Below, one piece after another: positions 25,843 to 37,116 of a stretch of DNA of 64,000 nucleotides. This DNA comes from Sphingomonadaceae bacterium. Its GTDB lineage: Bacteria > Pseudomonadota > Alphaproteobacteria > Sphingomonadales > Sphingomonadaceae. Below the pieces are notes generated by a model. It saw only the letters and a list, made by a program, of their open reading frames with translations. It did no database searches and had not been told where the DNA came from. The stretch covers positions 1-64,000 of the forward strand of contig JAJTEF010000024.1 of NCBI GenBank assembly GCA_021300355.1. Reading direction: 5' to 3'. Positions within the stretch are counted from its first letter, which is position 1. Each line of letters begins with the position of its first letter. A program made the translations under genes and the position numbers.

Positions 25843-27143
25843 GTACAGTTCAGGCCATACCCAACAGCCGCGTCGTCGTGCTGTTCCTCGTCATGCTCGT
25901 GGCCGCCGCGGGCAATACGGCGATGCAGTCGGCATTGCCGGCCATCGCAAGCGAACTGGATATGCCCGACGTGTTGGTCAGCCTCGCGTTTAGCTGGTCT
26001 GCACTTTTATGGGTCATCACGGCACCCAAATGGGCGCGCTTGTCCGACCGGCGGGGCCGCAAGCAATTGATGAGTGTTGGCATCATTGGCTTCATCTCAT
26101 CGATGGGCCTTTGCGGATTGGTCTTGTGGCTTGGTCTCGCCGGCCTGATCGGCCCAATCGTTACATTCATACTCTTTGCCATCTTCCGCAGCCTTTATGG
26201 CGGTTTTGGTTCTGCAGCCCCGCCCGCAGTTCAGGCTTATGTTGCCGCACGAACCGAACGCGCGGAGCGGACGAAGGCATTGTCGATGCTTGCATCGTCA
26301 TTCGGCGTGGGCACCGTCATAGGCCCGGCGACAGCGCATTATTTGTTGTTCCCGCCCTTTGGCCTTGCCGGACCGTTGATCATGTTTGCGATATTTGGCG
26401 TCGCTGTCCTGATCGCTTTGCATATGCTGTTGCCGAACGACACGCCGCGCTTTGCCGCGCGTGGCTCGGTTGCTGCCTATCCCAATTCTGCGTCCATGAA
26501 CGCGCTCGATACCGAAGACGTCGATGGCGAAGCACTGGGCTCATTACCCGATGAAGAAGTTCGCTTGCCATGGCGCGATGAAAGAATGGCGTCGTGGCTT
26601 ATTGCGGGCCTCATTGGCGGGCACGCGCAGGCAATCATCCTTGGCGTCGTCGGTTTCCTCGTCCGCGATCGCCTTGGGCTGCATGATCGCCCTTGGGAAG
26701 CGGTACAGGCCAGTGGCTCAGTCATGCTGATAGGCGCGATGGCGACGTTATTGGCGCAATGGGGCTTGATCCCGATCTTGTCGCTCGCCGCGCGCAGTTC
26801 CGTGCTTTGTGGTTCGATACTGGCGCTGATTGGCACCATATTAACCGGCGTTAGCCACGATTTTTACGGCATCAGCACAGGCTTTGCGATTGCGTCTTTG
26901 GGCTTTGGGCTGTTCCGGCCGGGCTTTACCGCAGGTGCCTCATTGGCTGTCAGGCGGCACGAGCAAGGCGACGTTGCTGGTAAAATCGCATCGATCAATG
27001 GCGCAGCCTATATTTTCGCGCCAGCAGTCGGCGTCGCCCTGTTGAACTGGTGGGAGCCAGCAACCTTCATCCTCATCTCTGCCTCATTGGTTTTTCTGAT
27101 CATTTGGGGCAGGCGGGCGTTGATTGTTCCCGACGAAGCTTAA
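25839..27143 (+). CDS. Major facilitator superfamily transporter
   Basis: The 434-residue membrane protein has about 12 hydrophobic segments. The MFS motif A between helices 2 and 3 is WARLSDRRGRKQLM, and a cytoplasmic loop of about 50 mostly acidic residues sits mid-protein. It resembles drug-efflux members of the family. An ATG at 25839 overlapping the upstream TGA is preferred over an in-frame TTG four codons earlier. The substrate is unknown. Export of an aromatic or quinone compound handled by the upstream ABM-like protein is speculative. Confidence 0.88.
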   Translation: MSTVQAIPNSRVVVLFLVMLVAAAGNTAMQSALPAIASELDMPDVLVSLAFSWSALLWVITAPKWARLSDRRGRKQLMSVGIIGFISSMGLCGLVLWLGLAGLIGPIVTFILFAIFRSLYGGFGSAAPPAVQAYVAARTERAERTKALSMLASSFGVGTVIGPATAHYLLFPPFGLAGPLIMFAIFGVAVLIALHMLLPNDTPRFAARGSVAAYPNSASMNALDTEDVDGEALGSLPDEEVRLPWRDERMASWLIAGLIGGHAQAIILGVVGFLVRDRLGLHDRPWEAVQASGSVMLIGAMATLLAQWGLIPILSLAARSSVLCGSILALIGTILTGVSHDFYGISTGFAIASLGFGLFRPGFTAGASLAVRRHEQGDVAGKIASINGAAYIFAPAVGVALLNWWEPATFILISASLVFLIIWGRRALIVPDEA

Positions 27144-27198
27144 GGCGCATGCCGCCAGTCGCTCCAAAAATTGCGACGAACGCCCGCAGATTTTACGC

Positions 27199-27227
27199 AA
27201 AAAAAAAGGGCCGACCGGAGCCGACCC
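27199..27227 (-). terminator. Rho-independent terminator, UCCG tetraloop and nine-U tail
   Basis: In minus-strand RNA GGGUCGGC-UCCG-GUCGGCCC folds into an eight-pair stem with two G-U pairs and a C(UCCG)G tetraloop, followed by nine U. The same DNA read on the plus strand forms a mismatched stem with no U-run, so the terminator works leftward. Confidence 0.8.
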
Positions 27228-27262
27228 TGAAAAAGTCTTTAGGAGAGGATGCCTGTAAGGCT
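27199..27262 (-). ncRNA. Candidate trans-acting small RNA
   Basis: The gap 27144-27426 holds no gene, but its minus strand has all parts of a small RNA. A promoter-like TTGCAC (27291-27296), a 17-base spacer and GATAGG (27268-27273) predict a start near 27262. The RNA then opens with a GCCT-UAC-AGGC hairpin, has an unpaired CCUCUCCU stretch complementary to a strong ribosome-binding site, and ends in a terminator stem with a nine-U tail. There is no coding gene on this strand that the terminator could serve. Length would be about 64 bases. This is inference from structure only. Confidence 0.55.
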
Positions 27263-27310
27263 TGTCCCCTATCGCGATATTTCATTTTTTGTGCAAGTGC
27301 GAACAGTACA

Positions 27311-27339
27311 ATAGCAGTTGCATATCATGCAACTGCTAT
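27311..27339. promoter_or_regulatory. Perfect 13-base inverted repeat, likely operator
   Basis: Two perfect 13-base arms (ATAGCAGTTGCAT and its complement) flank a three-base centre ATC. The repeat lies 88 bases before the LysR-type gene and 15 bases behind the -35 of the candidate leftward small RNA. It could therefore serve either unit. A LysR-type site (T-N11-A) or a GntR-like site are both compatible. Confidence 0.7.
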
Positions 27340-27426
27340 CTATAAGATTATTAGGAATCCTGCGGCATTTTTACGATCGCAGAATAAAAATATTTTTGTT
27401 GCAGTGCGACAAAACGGGGAGATCAT

Positions 27427-28302
27427 ATGCGCAGATTGCCACCATTACGGTCATTGGAAGCCTTTTTGCGCGTTGCCAAATTGGGTTCGGCCAAAGCCGC
27501 GGCCAGTGAACTGGCGCTGTCACCTCCCGCCTTAAGCCGCCGCATAAAAGCACTTGAAGATTTTATCGGCAAATCGCTGTTTGACCGCCGCGCTCAAGCC
27601 ATGGTCATTAACGCCGATGGCGAAACCTTGCTGGCTGCTGTTGAGCCGGCGATGGACGCGATGGCCGAAGCTGTTGAAGAGCTTGCTGGCCGTGGCGGCG
27701 AATATCGCCTGCGCCTCGGCTTGCTTCCGCTTTTCGGTTCACAGCGCCTTATCCCGCGCCTCCCCGAATTGCGCAAAGCTTTCCCGAAATTGCATATCGA
27801 CGTCGATACCTCTGGCCATGCGGAAAATCTGCTGGGCGATATCATCGATGCCGCGATTATCATCGCTGCTGAGGTTGACCCAAAACTCTACAGCGTTCGT
27901 CTCGATCGTAACCTTGTCTATGCAATCGCGTCGGAAAAGTGGGCCAAAGAAAATAATGTGCAAAAGCCCGAAGACTTGGCCAAGCATACGGTCATGGTCC
28001 ATAGCGATATGCCCATGATATTTGATGCCTGGCGTCAGGCCATGGGCGTGCCCCGTTTAAAGCCAGCGGCCATTGATAGCCTGGACAGCGGCCCGCTGAT
28101 ACTTGAAGCAGCCGCCAATGGACTGGGCGTCGCGATTATGCATGGAAGCCATTTTTCGGACGCGCGTGATCCACGCCTGACGCGTCTTTTCGATACAGAG
28201 GTTGAAAGCCCCTATAGCTACTGGTTCGTGTGCCGCCCGCGCGCGCTAAAGCAGCGCGCCGTCAAGATTTTCCACGACTGGCTGTTAAAGTCGGGCGTAT
28301 AA
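27427..28302 (+). CDS. LysR-family transcriptional regulator (GcvA/AmpR-like)
   Basis: The 291-residue protein has a LysR N-terminal winged helix (PPLRSLEAFLRVAKLGSAKAAASELALSPPALSRRIKALE, residues about 4-43, described) and a C-terminal co-inducer domain. The N-terminal pattern RRLPPLRSLEAF is close to the GcvA group. Such proteins typically regulate a divergent neighbour, and here the divergent side holds only the candidate small RNA. The 13-base palindrome upstream may be its site. The ribosome site is weak (GGGGAG close to ATG). Confidence 0.9.
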   Translation: MRRLPPLRSLEAFLRVAKLGSAKAAASELALSPPALSRRIKALEDFIGKSLFDRRAQAMVINADGETLLAAVEPAMDAMAEAVEELAGRGGEYRLRLGLLPLFGSQRLIPRLPELRKAFPKLHIDVDTSGHAENLLGDIIDAAIIIAAEVDPKLYSVRLDRNLVYAIASEKWAKENNVQKPEDLAKHTVMVHSDMPMIFDAWRQAMGVPRLKPAAIDSLDSGPLILEAAANGLGVAIMHGSHFSDARDPRLTRLFDTEVESPYSYWFVCRPRALKQRAVKIFHDWLLKSGV

Positions 28303-28356
28303 AATTAGGTAGCGCGAACACTTGACCCATCGCCCGCGCGCCGTCATTGCAGTGTG

Positions 28357-28596
28357 ATGACTGACGACGTTGCTGAACTGAATTTCGAACAGGCGCTGCG
28401 CGCGCTTGAGGATATCGTCCACAAGCTGGAAAGCGGTGAAGCGCCGCTTGATGAATCCATTGCACTTTATGAACGCGGCAACACGCTGCGGGCGCTGTGC
28501 CAGCAACGGCTTGATATGGCGAAGGCCCGGATTGAAGCGATTACGCTTGGCCCTGATGGTGCGCCAACGGGCACCACATCGTTCGACGCGGGATGA
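28357..28596 (+). CDS. xseB: Exodeoxyribonuclease VII small subunit
   Basis: This 79-residue protein has the XseB core FEQALRALEDIVHKLESGEAPLDESI and the helical ARIEAI region. XseB subunits bind XseA to form the enzyme that degrades single-stranded DNA to oligonucleotides. ATG at 28357 is preferred over GTG one codon earlier. The ispA ATG overlaps its TGA. xseB-ispA pairing is common in bacteria; xseA is not in the window. Confidence 0.93.
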   Translation: MTDDVAELNFEQALRALEDIVHKLESGEAPLDESIALYERGNTLRALCQQRLDMAKARIEAITLGPDGAPTGTTSFDAG

Positions 28597-29507
28597 ATGT
28601 GATGTCGGAGCTATCGACATCTTCACTGCTTCAAGATGCGCTGGGTAGTATTGCAGCAGACGTTGACCAAGAATTCGACACGCTGCTGACATTACCCGGC
28701 GACGCACGCGACCGTTTATATGCAGCCATGCGGCACGCAACGATTGGCGGCGGCAAGCGTCTTCGTCCGTTGCTGGTGACGGCCACCGCAGCGTTGTTCC
28801 ATGTCGACCGGAAAACAGCTTTGCGCGTGGGTACGGCGGTTGAGGCCATTCACGTCTATTCGCTAGTGCATGACGATCTACCCTGCATGGATGATGATGA
28901 TTTGCGCCGTGGCAAGCCCACCGTGCATCGCGCATTTGACGAAGCAACGGCGGTTTTGGCCGGTGACTCGCTGCATGCACTTGCGTTTGAAATCTTGGCC
29001 AATCCAGCTACCCATAGCGACCCATTTGTGCGTGGTGAGCTGGTGTCGACGTTGGCGCTGGCCAGTGGCCCTGAAGGCATGGCTGGTGGCCAGATGATGG
29101 ACATTGAGGCGGAGAACGCAGCGTTCGATTTGCAGACTGTCATGCGGCTGCAGGCGTTGAAAACCGGCGCGCTTATTGCCGCAAGCGTCGAAATGGGCGC
29201 CATTTTGGGCCATATCCCACCCGAAGGCCGCACGCATTTGCGCGGCTATGCCCGCGACATTGGCCTCGCCTTTCAAATTGCCGATGACATTTTGGATGTC
29301 GAGGGCGACCCCGAATTGGCTGGCAAGGCACTTCAGAAAGATGCCGAGGCAGGCAAGGGCACATTTGTGTCGCTGATGGGCCTTGATCGCGCCAAGCAAC
29401 AGGCCGAAATGCTGGTCCAGCAAGCCAATGATTATCTATCGAGCTATGGCGCAGAGGCAGATTTGTTGCGCGCTATTGCAAATTATATCACGGAAAGAGA
29501 TCGCTGA
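28593..29507 (+). CDS. ispA: Farnesyl (polyprenyl) diphosphate synthase
   Basis: The 304-residue protein is a trans-isoprenyl diphosphate synthase. The first Asp-rich motif is DDLPCMDDDD and the second is DDILD. The chain-length region before the first motif (VYSLVHDD) fits a short-chain, farnesyl-type enzyme. It condenses IPP with DMAPP and GPP, feeding quinones, undecaprenyl phosphate and carotenoids. The start overlaps the xseB stop and the stop overlaps the coaD start by one base, so the three genes form one tight operon. Confidence 0.94.
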   Translation: MNVMSELSTSSLLQDALGSIAADVDQEFDTLLTLPGDARDRLYAAMRHATIGGGKRLRPLLVTATAALFHVDRKTALRVGTAVEAIHVYSLVHDDLPCMDDDDLRRGKPTVHRAFDEATAVLAGDSLHALAFEILANPATHSDPFVRGELVSTLALASGPEGMAGGQMMDIEAENAAFDLQTVMRLQALKTGALIAASVEMGAILGHIPPEGRTHLRGYARDIGLAFQIADDILDVEGDPELAGKALQKDAEAGKGTFVSLMGLDRAKQQAEMLVQQANDYLSSYGAEADLLRAIANYITERDR

Positions 29508-30016
29508 TGACCCATCGGATTGGCGTATATCCCGGAACCTTTGACCCCATCACCTTGGGCCATATGGACATCATCCGGCGCGGCGCAAAGCTTGTCGATG
29601 AACTCATCATTGGCGTGACCACCAACGCGTCAAAATCGCCGATGTTCGCGGATGAAGAGCGTATCGCGATGGTCGAGCGCGAAGTGGCGACAATCGGCGC
29701 AGATCATATCCGCGTCGTCGGGTTCAATTCATTGCTGATGGACTTTGCCGAAGCACAAGGCGCCAGCACGGTCATTCGCGGCATTCGCGGCGTCACCGAT
29801 TTCGAATATGAATATCAACTCACGGGCATGAACCGCCAGTTGAATGACCGCGTAGAGACGCTGTTCCTGATGGCCGATGTCTCGCTTCAGCCCATCGCCT
29901 CTCGGTTGGTGAAGGAAATCGCGATATATGGTGGCGAAATTGGCAAGTTTGTGACGCCCACAATCCGCGACGAAGTTGTCGCGCGCGTTCAATTATTGGG
30001 CAGCAAGGCAAGCTAA
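29507..30016 (+). CDS. coaD: Pantetheine-phosphate adenylyltransferase
   Basis: This 169-residue CoaD has the nucleotidyltransferase motif GTFDPITLGHMDII (HxGH-like, TxGH form) and the C-terminal adenylate-binding ISSR-like region. In this protein that region is read as IASRLVKEIA, where Ile-Ala replaces Ile-Ser. It transfers AMP from ATP to 4'-phosphopantetheine, the penultimate step of CoA synthesis. Its TGATG junction with ispA shows coupling. Length is normal for the family. Confidence 0.95.
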   Translation: MTHRIGVYPGTFDPITLGHMDIIRRGAKLVDELIIGVTTNASKSPMFADEERIAMVEREVATIGADHIRVVGFNSLLMDFAEAQGASTVIRGIRGVTDFEYEYQLTGMNRQLNDRVETLFLMADVSLQPIASRLVKEIAIYGGEIGKFVTPTIRDEVVARVQLLGSKAS

Positions 30017-30031
30017 TTACGCGCCCGCGCG

Positions 30032-30526
30032 TTACTTCGCCTTACGCCGCTTGCGTTCCGTAGGCGCCGGTAGCTCAAGATATTCCTCCGGCACATATAT
30101 CGCATAAGTTGCCAAGCGGATCTCGTGCACGAATTGAAACAGGCAAGCCGACAACAGCGCCAGTGCCAGCATGAATACCGCTACGGCGATCCATGCTGCA
30201 GAAATATTCGTGAGCCCCATCACAAACAGCACCACGATCATGATACACACCGAAATCGCGGACAAAACCGCGCACAATATCGATCTTCCCACCACACGCA
30301 TCCGCTTTTCAATGATGCGCAGTTCGGTGACGACCCGTTCATGCGCCGTCCCGTCGGTCTGGGCATATTGCCGCTGCAGGTCGCGTGACCGGTCAACAAT
30401 CCGCGACAGTCGGCCCGTCAGGACATTGAGCAGGCTGCCCACCGCAACGAGCAAAAATGCCGGTGTCAGTGCCGTTTGCAGAACGGAAATGACCGCCGCC
30501 AGATCCGGGCCAAATTTACCGTCCAT
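30032..30526 (-). CDS. DUF2721 family membrane protein
   Basis: The 164-residue protein has a DUF2721 layout: a hydrophobic N-terminal segment (TALTPAFLLVAVGSLLNVL), a basic region RLSRIVDRSRDLQRQ, then two adjacent membrane helices (about residues 83-140) and a basic tail. The RxxRIVDR signature is typical of the family, which has no assigned function. Its start overlaps the end of the acyl-CoA ligase gene by 11 bases, so the two are probably one operon. Confidence 0.85.
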   Translation of the reverse strand: MDGKFGPDLAAVISVLQTALTPAFLLVAVGSLLNVLTGRLSRIVDRSRDLQRQYAQTDGTAHERVVTELRIIEKRMRVVGRSILCAVLSAISVCIMIVVLFVMGLTNISAAWIAVAVFMLALALLSACLFQFVHEIRLATYAIYVPEEYLELPAPTERKRRKAK

Positions 30527-32078
30527 TTTGCAATTCTGCCGCCAATGTCCGCAAATCGGTTTTCAGCAACTTGCCGATATGGCTGCGCGGCATTTCGTCG
30601 ATGAGATAGAGTACCGAAATGCGCTGGGTCTTACCAAGCTGCCCATTCACGCGTTCCAAGATAGCGTCAAGCGTGCTGCTGGCGTCGGGATGCAACCGCA
30701 CAAAGCCAACCGGCGTTTCGCCCCATGCATCGGACGGCATGCCGACCACGGCCGCCTCAGCAACCTCCGCTTGCGCCTCCAGCAGCTCTTCGAGATCTTT
30801 GGGGTAAATGTTGAACCCGCCGGAGATGATCATATCCTTCGCGCGCCCGACGATGGAGACAAAGCCGTCTTCATCGACAATCCCGATATCGCCGGTTTTG
30901 AGCCAGATATTGCCATCCTCATCGCGCCATTCCATCTCGCGCGTCTTTTCCGGCTGGTTCTTATAGCCGGACATCATGGTAGGTGACCGGCCCGTTAATA
31001 CGCCTTTTGATCCAGCAGGCAGGCGATTGTCGTCGTCATCAAGGACGATCAGTTCATGGCCCGTCACGGGCTGACCCACGGTGTGCAGCTTGTCGGGGAA
31101 ATTATGCGCCTGCAACATGCAGACCACCCCGCCCTCGGTCATCCCATAAATTTCGACCAGCCCGCCGGGCCAGCGTTTGACGACATCGGCCTTTAACTCC
31201 GCCGGGAATGGCGCGCTGGTGCAAAATTTGATGACGAAATGCGAAAGATCATAATTCGCAAAACCATCATGCGCCATGAGGCGTTGATATTGGACGGGCA
31301 CCAGCATTGTATGCGTTGTCCGGTCGGCCTGCGCATGACCAAGATAGCCAGTGACATCAAATTTATCCATGATCCGCGCAAATCCGCCATGGCACATGGT
31401 CGGCAGGAACACGGCGAGCGTCGTGTTGGAATATAAAGGCGTGGAGACCAAGGAACGGGTGTCACGGCTGTAAATCGATTTGAAACCACCCGCCATCTGG
31501 TGCCAGCGCATGGCGTGCGCGTGGATGATGCCCTTTGGCGTGCCTGTCGTTCCGCTCGAATAAATGATGTTGAAAGGGTCAGTCGGCGCCGGTGCAGCTG
31601 ATGCAAATGTAGCACCCTCTTCGGCCATCCAAGCGTCAAGGCTTGGGTGCTGCGCGTCGCCATTATCCAATATGACAATGCGCACATCGCCCAAGTCTAT
31701 ACCGCCAAGTTCAGCCAGCTTTGCCACATCAACGAAGAGATGCATCGCCCCTGAGTCCCGTAACATTGCAGACAATTGCGCCGGGGTAGCCGATGTCGTC
31801 AGCGGGGCAGCGCAGCCGCCTGCACGCACTGCGGCCAAATAAACCAGCGCGTAATTGATGTTGCTCATGCCCAAAATGGCGACCGCCTGACCATGCTGAA
31901 GACCATCACGCTGAAGCTGGGCGGCAATGCGTGACGTTAGCTGCGCAACTTGGCTCCAGGAAACCGTGGTGAACTTGTCAGCGAGCGCTTGCGCGTCGGG
32001 TTTTTCTGCACCCCAAGCGCCGATAAGTGCGCCAAAGTCGCCAAAGCTCTTTTCCAGTTCAGTCTCGATATTCATCAC
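30516..32078 (-). CDS. AMP-forming acyl-CoA synthetase (class I adenylate-forming)
   Basis: The 520-residue protein carries the adenylate-forming core motifs: IIYSSGTTGTPKGI (A3), EIYGMTEGG (A5), WLKTGDIGIVDEDGFVSIVGRAKDMIISGG (A7-A8 region, described) and a C-terminal Lys in HIGKLLKTDLR (A10). It activates a carboxylic acid with ATP and joins it to CoA. The natural acid is unknown; short or medium fatty acids or aromatic acids are all possible. It is followed by the DUF2721 gene. Confidence 0.92.
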   Translation of the reverse strand: MMNIETELEKSFGDFGALIGAWGAEKPDAQALADKFTTVSWSQVAQLTSRIAAQLQRDGLQHGQAVAILGMSNINYALVYLAAVRAGGCAAPLTTSATPAQLSAMLRDSGAMHLFVDVAKLAELGGIDLGDVRIVILDNGDAQHPSLDAWMAEEGATFASAAPAPTDPFNIIYSSGTTGTPKGIIHAHAMRWHQMAGGFKSIYSRDTRSLVSTPLYSNTTLAVFLPTMCHGGFARIMDKFDVTGYLGHAQADRTTHTMLVPVQYQRLMAHDGFANYDLSHFVIKFCTSAPFPAELKADVVKRWPGGLVEIYGMTEGGVVCMLQAHNFPDKLHTVGQPVTGHELIVLDDDDNRLPAGSKGVLTGRSPTMMSGYKNQPEKTREMEWRDEDGNIWLKTGDIGIVDEDGFVSIVGRAKDMIISGGFNIYPKDLEELLEAQAEVAEAAVVGMPSDAWGETPVGFVRLHPDASSTLDAILERVNGQLGKTQRISVLYLIDEMPRSHIGKLLKTDLRTLAAELQNGR

Positions 32079-32118
32079 GTTTTGTGCCTATCCCTTAGAT
32101 GCGCATGTGATGATTTAG

Positions 32119-34854
<2,736 letters not shown>

Positions 34855-34937
34855 GCGCAAAGCCTGTGCAAACTATCGCTTCGACAATTGGAAGCGTGCG
34901 GCGTTTATTGTAACCCGCACGCCTCGGGGGGAATATC

Positions 34938-35303
34938 ATGCACAAACGTCACTATCTTGCGCTCGCGCTCATCGTCGTGCCGGTTTTGGCGCAGGCGGGC
35001 GACAGCCGTGTCGAAATCGGCACCGGATTGGCCAGCTATTATGGCGCCGAACTCAGCGGCAATCGCACGGCCAGTGGCGAGCGTTTTGATCCCAACGCGA
35101 TGACTGCGGCGCACCGGACGTTATCTTTTGGCACAAGGGTGGCGGTCACCAATCTGGCCAATGGTCAGGAAGTTATCGTGCGGGTGAACGACCGCGGTCC
35201 GTGGAGCAAATCACGCATCGTGGATCTATCTTATGCTGCGGCCAAACAGATCGGCATGCACCGCAGCGGGACCGCAAAGGTTAAGCTCGAGCGACTCGAT
35301 TAA
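34938..35303 (+). CDS. rlpA: RlpA-like septal ring lytic transglycosylase
   Basis: This 121-residue protein has a signal peptide (cleavage likely after LAQA) followed directly by the double-psi beta-barrel of RlpA, from GLASYYGAELSGNRTASGERFD to VRVNDRGPW. RlpA cleaves denuded peptidoglycan glycans at division sites. No lipobox Cys is present and the C-terminal SPOR domain is absent, so this is a short soluble periplasmic form. It converges with ygfZ, with overlapping stops. Confidence 0.88.
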   Translation: MHKRHYLALALIVVPVLAQAGDSRVEIGTGLASYYGAELSGNRTASGERFDPNAMTAAHRTLSFGTRVAVTNLANGQEVIVRVNDRGPWSKSRIVDLSYAAAKQIGMHRSGTAKVKLERLD

Positions 35304-36022
35304 CCAAGCGCAGCGCGCTGCCAGTCCGGCAGAACAAGCGCCGTCAAATCTTCCACGCGGCGCAACTCCACCGATATATCGAGTTCCGGATAGACGCACC
35401 GCTGCCGGCTCTCGTCGGCTTGTGCCAATGGGACCACCGCCAGCCGTCGGTTCACCTTTTGCCGCCAGTTCATGCGCGCGGTATTCTCCTGCCCGACATA
35501 GCATCCCTTGGTGAAGGATACCCCGTTCAGTTCGGCGGCGTTGGCCTCAAGCCACAATGTCTGTTCGCTGCCCAGCTCATGTACGCCCTCGGTGATGCCC
35601 AGCCCAAGCCGATGCGCGCGATAGGCGGCGCTCACATCCACATCATCGTCCGCCAGGGCGTCCAGCCAGCGTGTTCCAAGCTCCGCATGGCGCGGGTCTG
35701 AACTGCCTTCGCCTTTCCAGAACACGCCGCATGCCGGATCAATGGCAATGGCGATTTTCCGGCGCAACCGGTACATCGACAGGCGCCGGACCAATGCGTC
35801 TGCTTGCGTGCCTTCGCAATCGATAAGCACATCGTCACCATCTGCCCACAGGATGAAATCGAACAGCGCCTTTCCCTGCGGGCCCAGCAAACCTGCCCAT
35901 AAGGGCATTTGTGCCGCGGTGTCCTGCGTCACCAGCCCCTGCAAAAATTGGCGCACGTCCTCACCTGCCTCGGTGGGCGACAGACGGATAACGCAGCGGT
36001 CGAATAGACGGGTGTTTGGCAT
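35300..36022 (-). CDS. ygfZ: YgfZ/GcvT folate-binding protein (iron-sulfur cluster repair)
   Basis: The 240-residue protein has the YgfZ signature KGCYVGQE with its conserved Cys, in a GcvT-like fold. YgfZ-type proteins use tetrahydrofolate to support maintenance of some iron-sulfur enzymes such as MiaB. It lies divergent from pyrC, with 38 bases between the starts, so their promoters must overlap. Length is close to other alphaproteobacterial members. Confidence 0.9.
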   Translation of the reverse strand: MPNTRLFDRCVIRLSPTEAGEDVRQFLQGLVTQDTAAQMPLWAGLLGPQGKALFDFILWADGDDVLIDCEGTQADALVRRLSMYRLRRKIAIAIDPACGVFWKGEGSSDPRHAELGTRWLDALADDDVDVSAAYRAHRLGLGITEGVHELGSEQTLWLEANAAELNGVSFTKGCYVGQENTARMNWRQKVNRRLAVVPLAQADESRQRCVYPELDISVELRRVEDLTALVLPDWQRAALG

Positions 36023-36060
36023 AGGTGACAGATAGGGGGAGAGGCGCTTAAAGGGAAGCC

Positions 36061-37116
36061 ATGACCGACCAGACGATTCTTTCCGTCCGCCGCCCTGATG
36101 ATTGGCATCTCCATTTTCGTGATGGCGCAGCGATGCGCAGCGTGGTGCCTTTCACCGCGAAACAGTTTGCGCGTGCGATTGTCATGCCCAATTTGTCGCC
36201 ACCAGTCACGACGGTTGAGGCGGGCGCGGCCTATCGTGACCGGATTTTGGCGGCTGTGCCCGAAGGCGTCACGTTCACGCCGCTTATGACAGCCTATCTT
36301 ACCGACGTAAGTGACGGGAATGAACTCGCGCGCGGTCACGCCGAAGGTGTGTTTACAGCGGCAAAGCTATACCCCGCGCATGCCACCACCGGCAGCGCGC
36401 ATGGCGTCACCAGCGTAACCAACATCATGCCCGCGCTGGAGCATATGGCGCGGATCGGCATGCCATTGCTGATCCACGGCGAAGTCACAGACTCGCATGT
36501 CGATATCTTTGACCGTGAGGCTGTGTTCATTGAACGGACTCTGTCGAAACTGGTGCGCGATCTGCCTGAACTCAAGATCGTGTTTGAACATATCACCACC
36601 GCAGACGCCGTTGCTTTTGTGGATGCCAGCGGCCCCAATGTCGGGGCGACAATTACGCCGCAACATTTGCACATCAACCGCAATGCGATGTTTGCGGGCG
36701 GCATCCGTCCGCATGCTTACTGTCTGCCGGTTGCCAAACGTGAGGTGCACCGGCTTGCGCTTCGCAAGGCTGCGACATCGGGCAGCCGTAAATATTTCCT
36801 CGGCACCGACAGCGCGCCGCACGACAAATCTGCCAAGGAAAGCGCCTGCGGATGCGCGGGTATCTTCAACGCGCCCTTCGCATTGGAAAGCTACGCCGCC
36901 GTCTTTGAAGAAGAAGGCGCGCTGGACAAATTTGAGGCCTTTGCCTCGGAAAATGGCCCGCGTTTCTACGGCCTGCCGTTGAACGAGGAGCGCATAATAT
37001 TGGAACGCACCGATGTCGTCGTGCCTGAGCTGTTGGCGCTGGAAGGGCTTGATGTCGTGCCGTTTCACGCAGGGGAAACATTGCGCTGGCGGCTGAAGGT
37101 TAGGATCAGGACCTAA
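36061..37116 (+). CDS. pyrC: Dihydroorotase
   Basis: The 351-residue protein is a class II (E. coli PyrC-type) dihydroorotase. The metal-binding DWHLHFRDG motif is near the N-terminus, the carboxylated Lys is in [11 protein letters not shown], and a later metal Asp is in FLGTDSAPH. It catalyses ring closure of carbamoyl aspartate to dihydroorotate in pyrimidine synthesis. AAGGGAAG just before ATG is the ribosome site. It converges with rarD, stops overlapping. Confidence 0.95.
   Translation: MTDQTILSVRRPDDWHLHFRDGAAMRSVVPFTAKQFARAIVMPNLSPPVTTVEAGAAYRDRILAAVPEGVTFTPLMTAYLTDVSDGNELARGHAEGVFTAAKLYPAHATTGSAHGVTSVTNIMPALEHMARIGMPLLIHGEVTDSHVDIFDREAVFIERTLSKLVRDLPELKIVFEHITTADAVAFVDASGPNVGATITPQHLHINRNAMFAGGIRPHAYCLPVAKREVHRLALRKAATSGSRKYFLGTDSAPHDKSAKESACGCAGIFNAPFALESYAAVFEEEGALDKFEAFASENGPRFYGLPLNEERIILERTDVVVPELLALEGLDVVPFHAGETLRWRLKVRIRT

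Noticed and set aside
27249-27320. Short plus-strand leader peptide (AGGAGAGG then ATG) before the LysR gene
   Set aside because: The Shine-Dalgarno look-alike is the complement of the small RNA's CCUCUCCU stretch, the frame is only about 20 codons, and there is no attenuator on the plus strand. The minus-strand RNA explains more of the structure.
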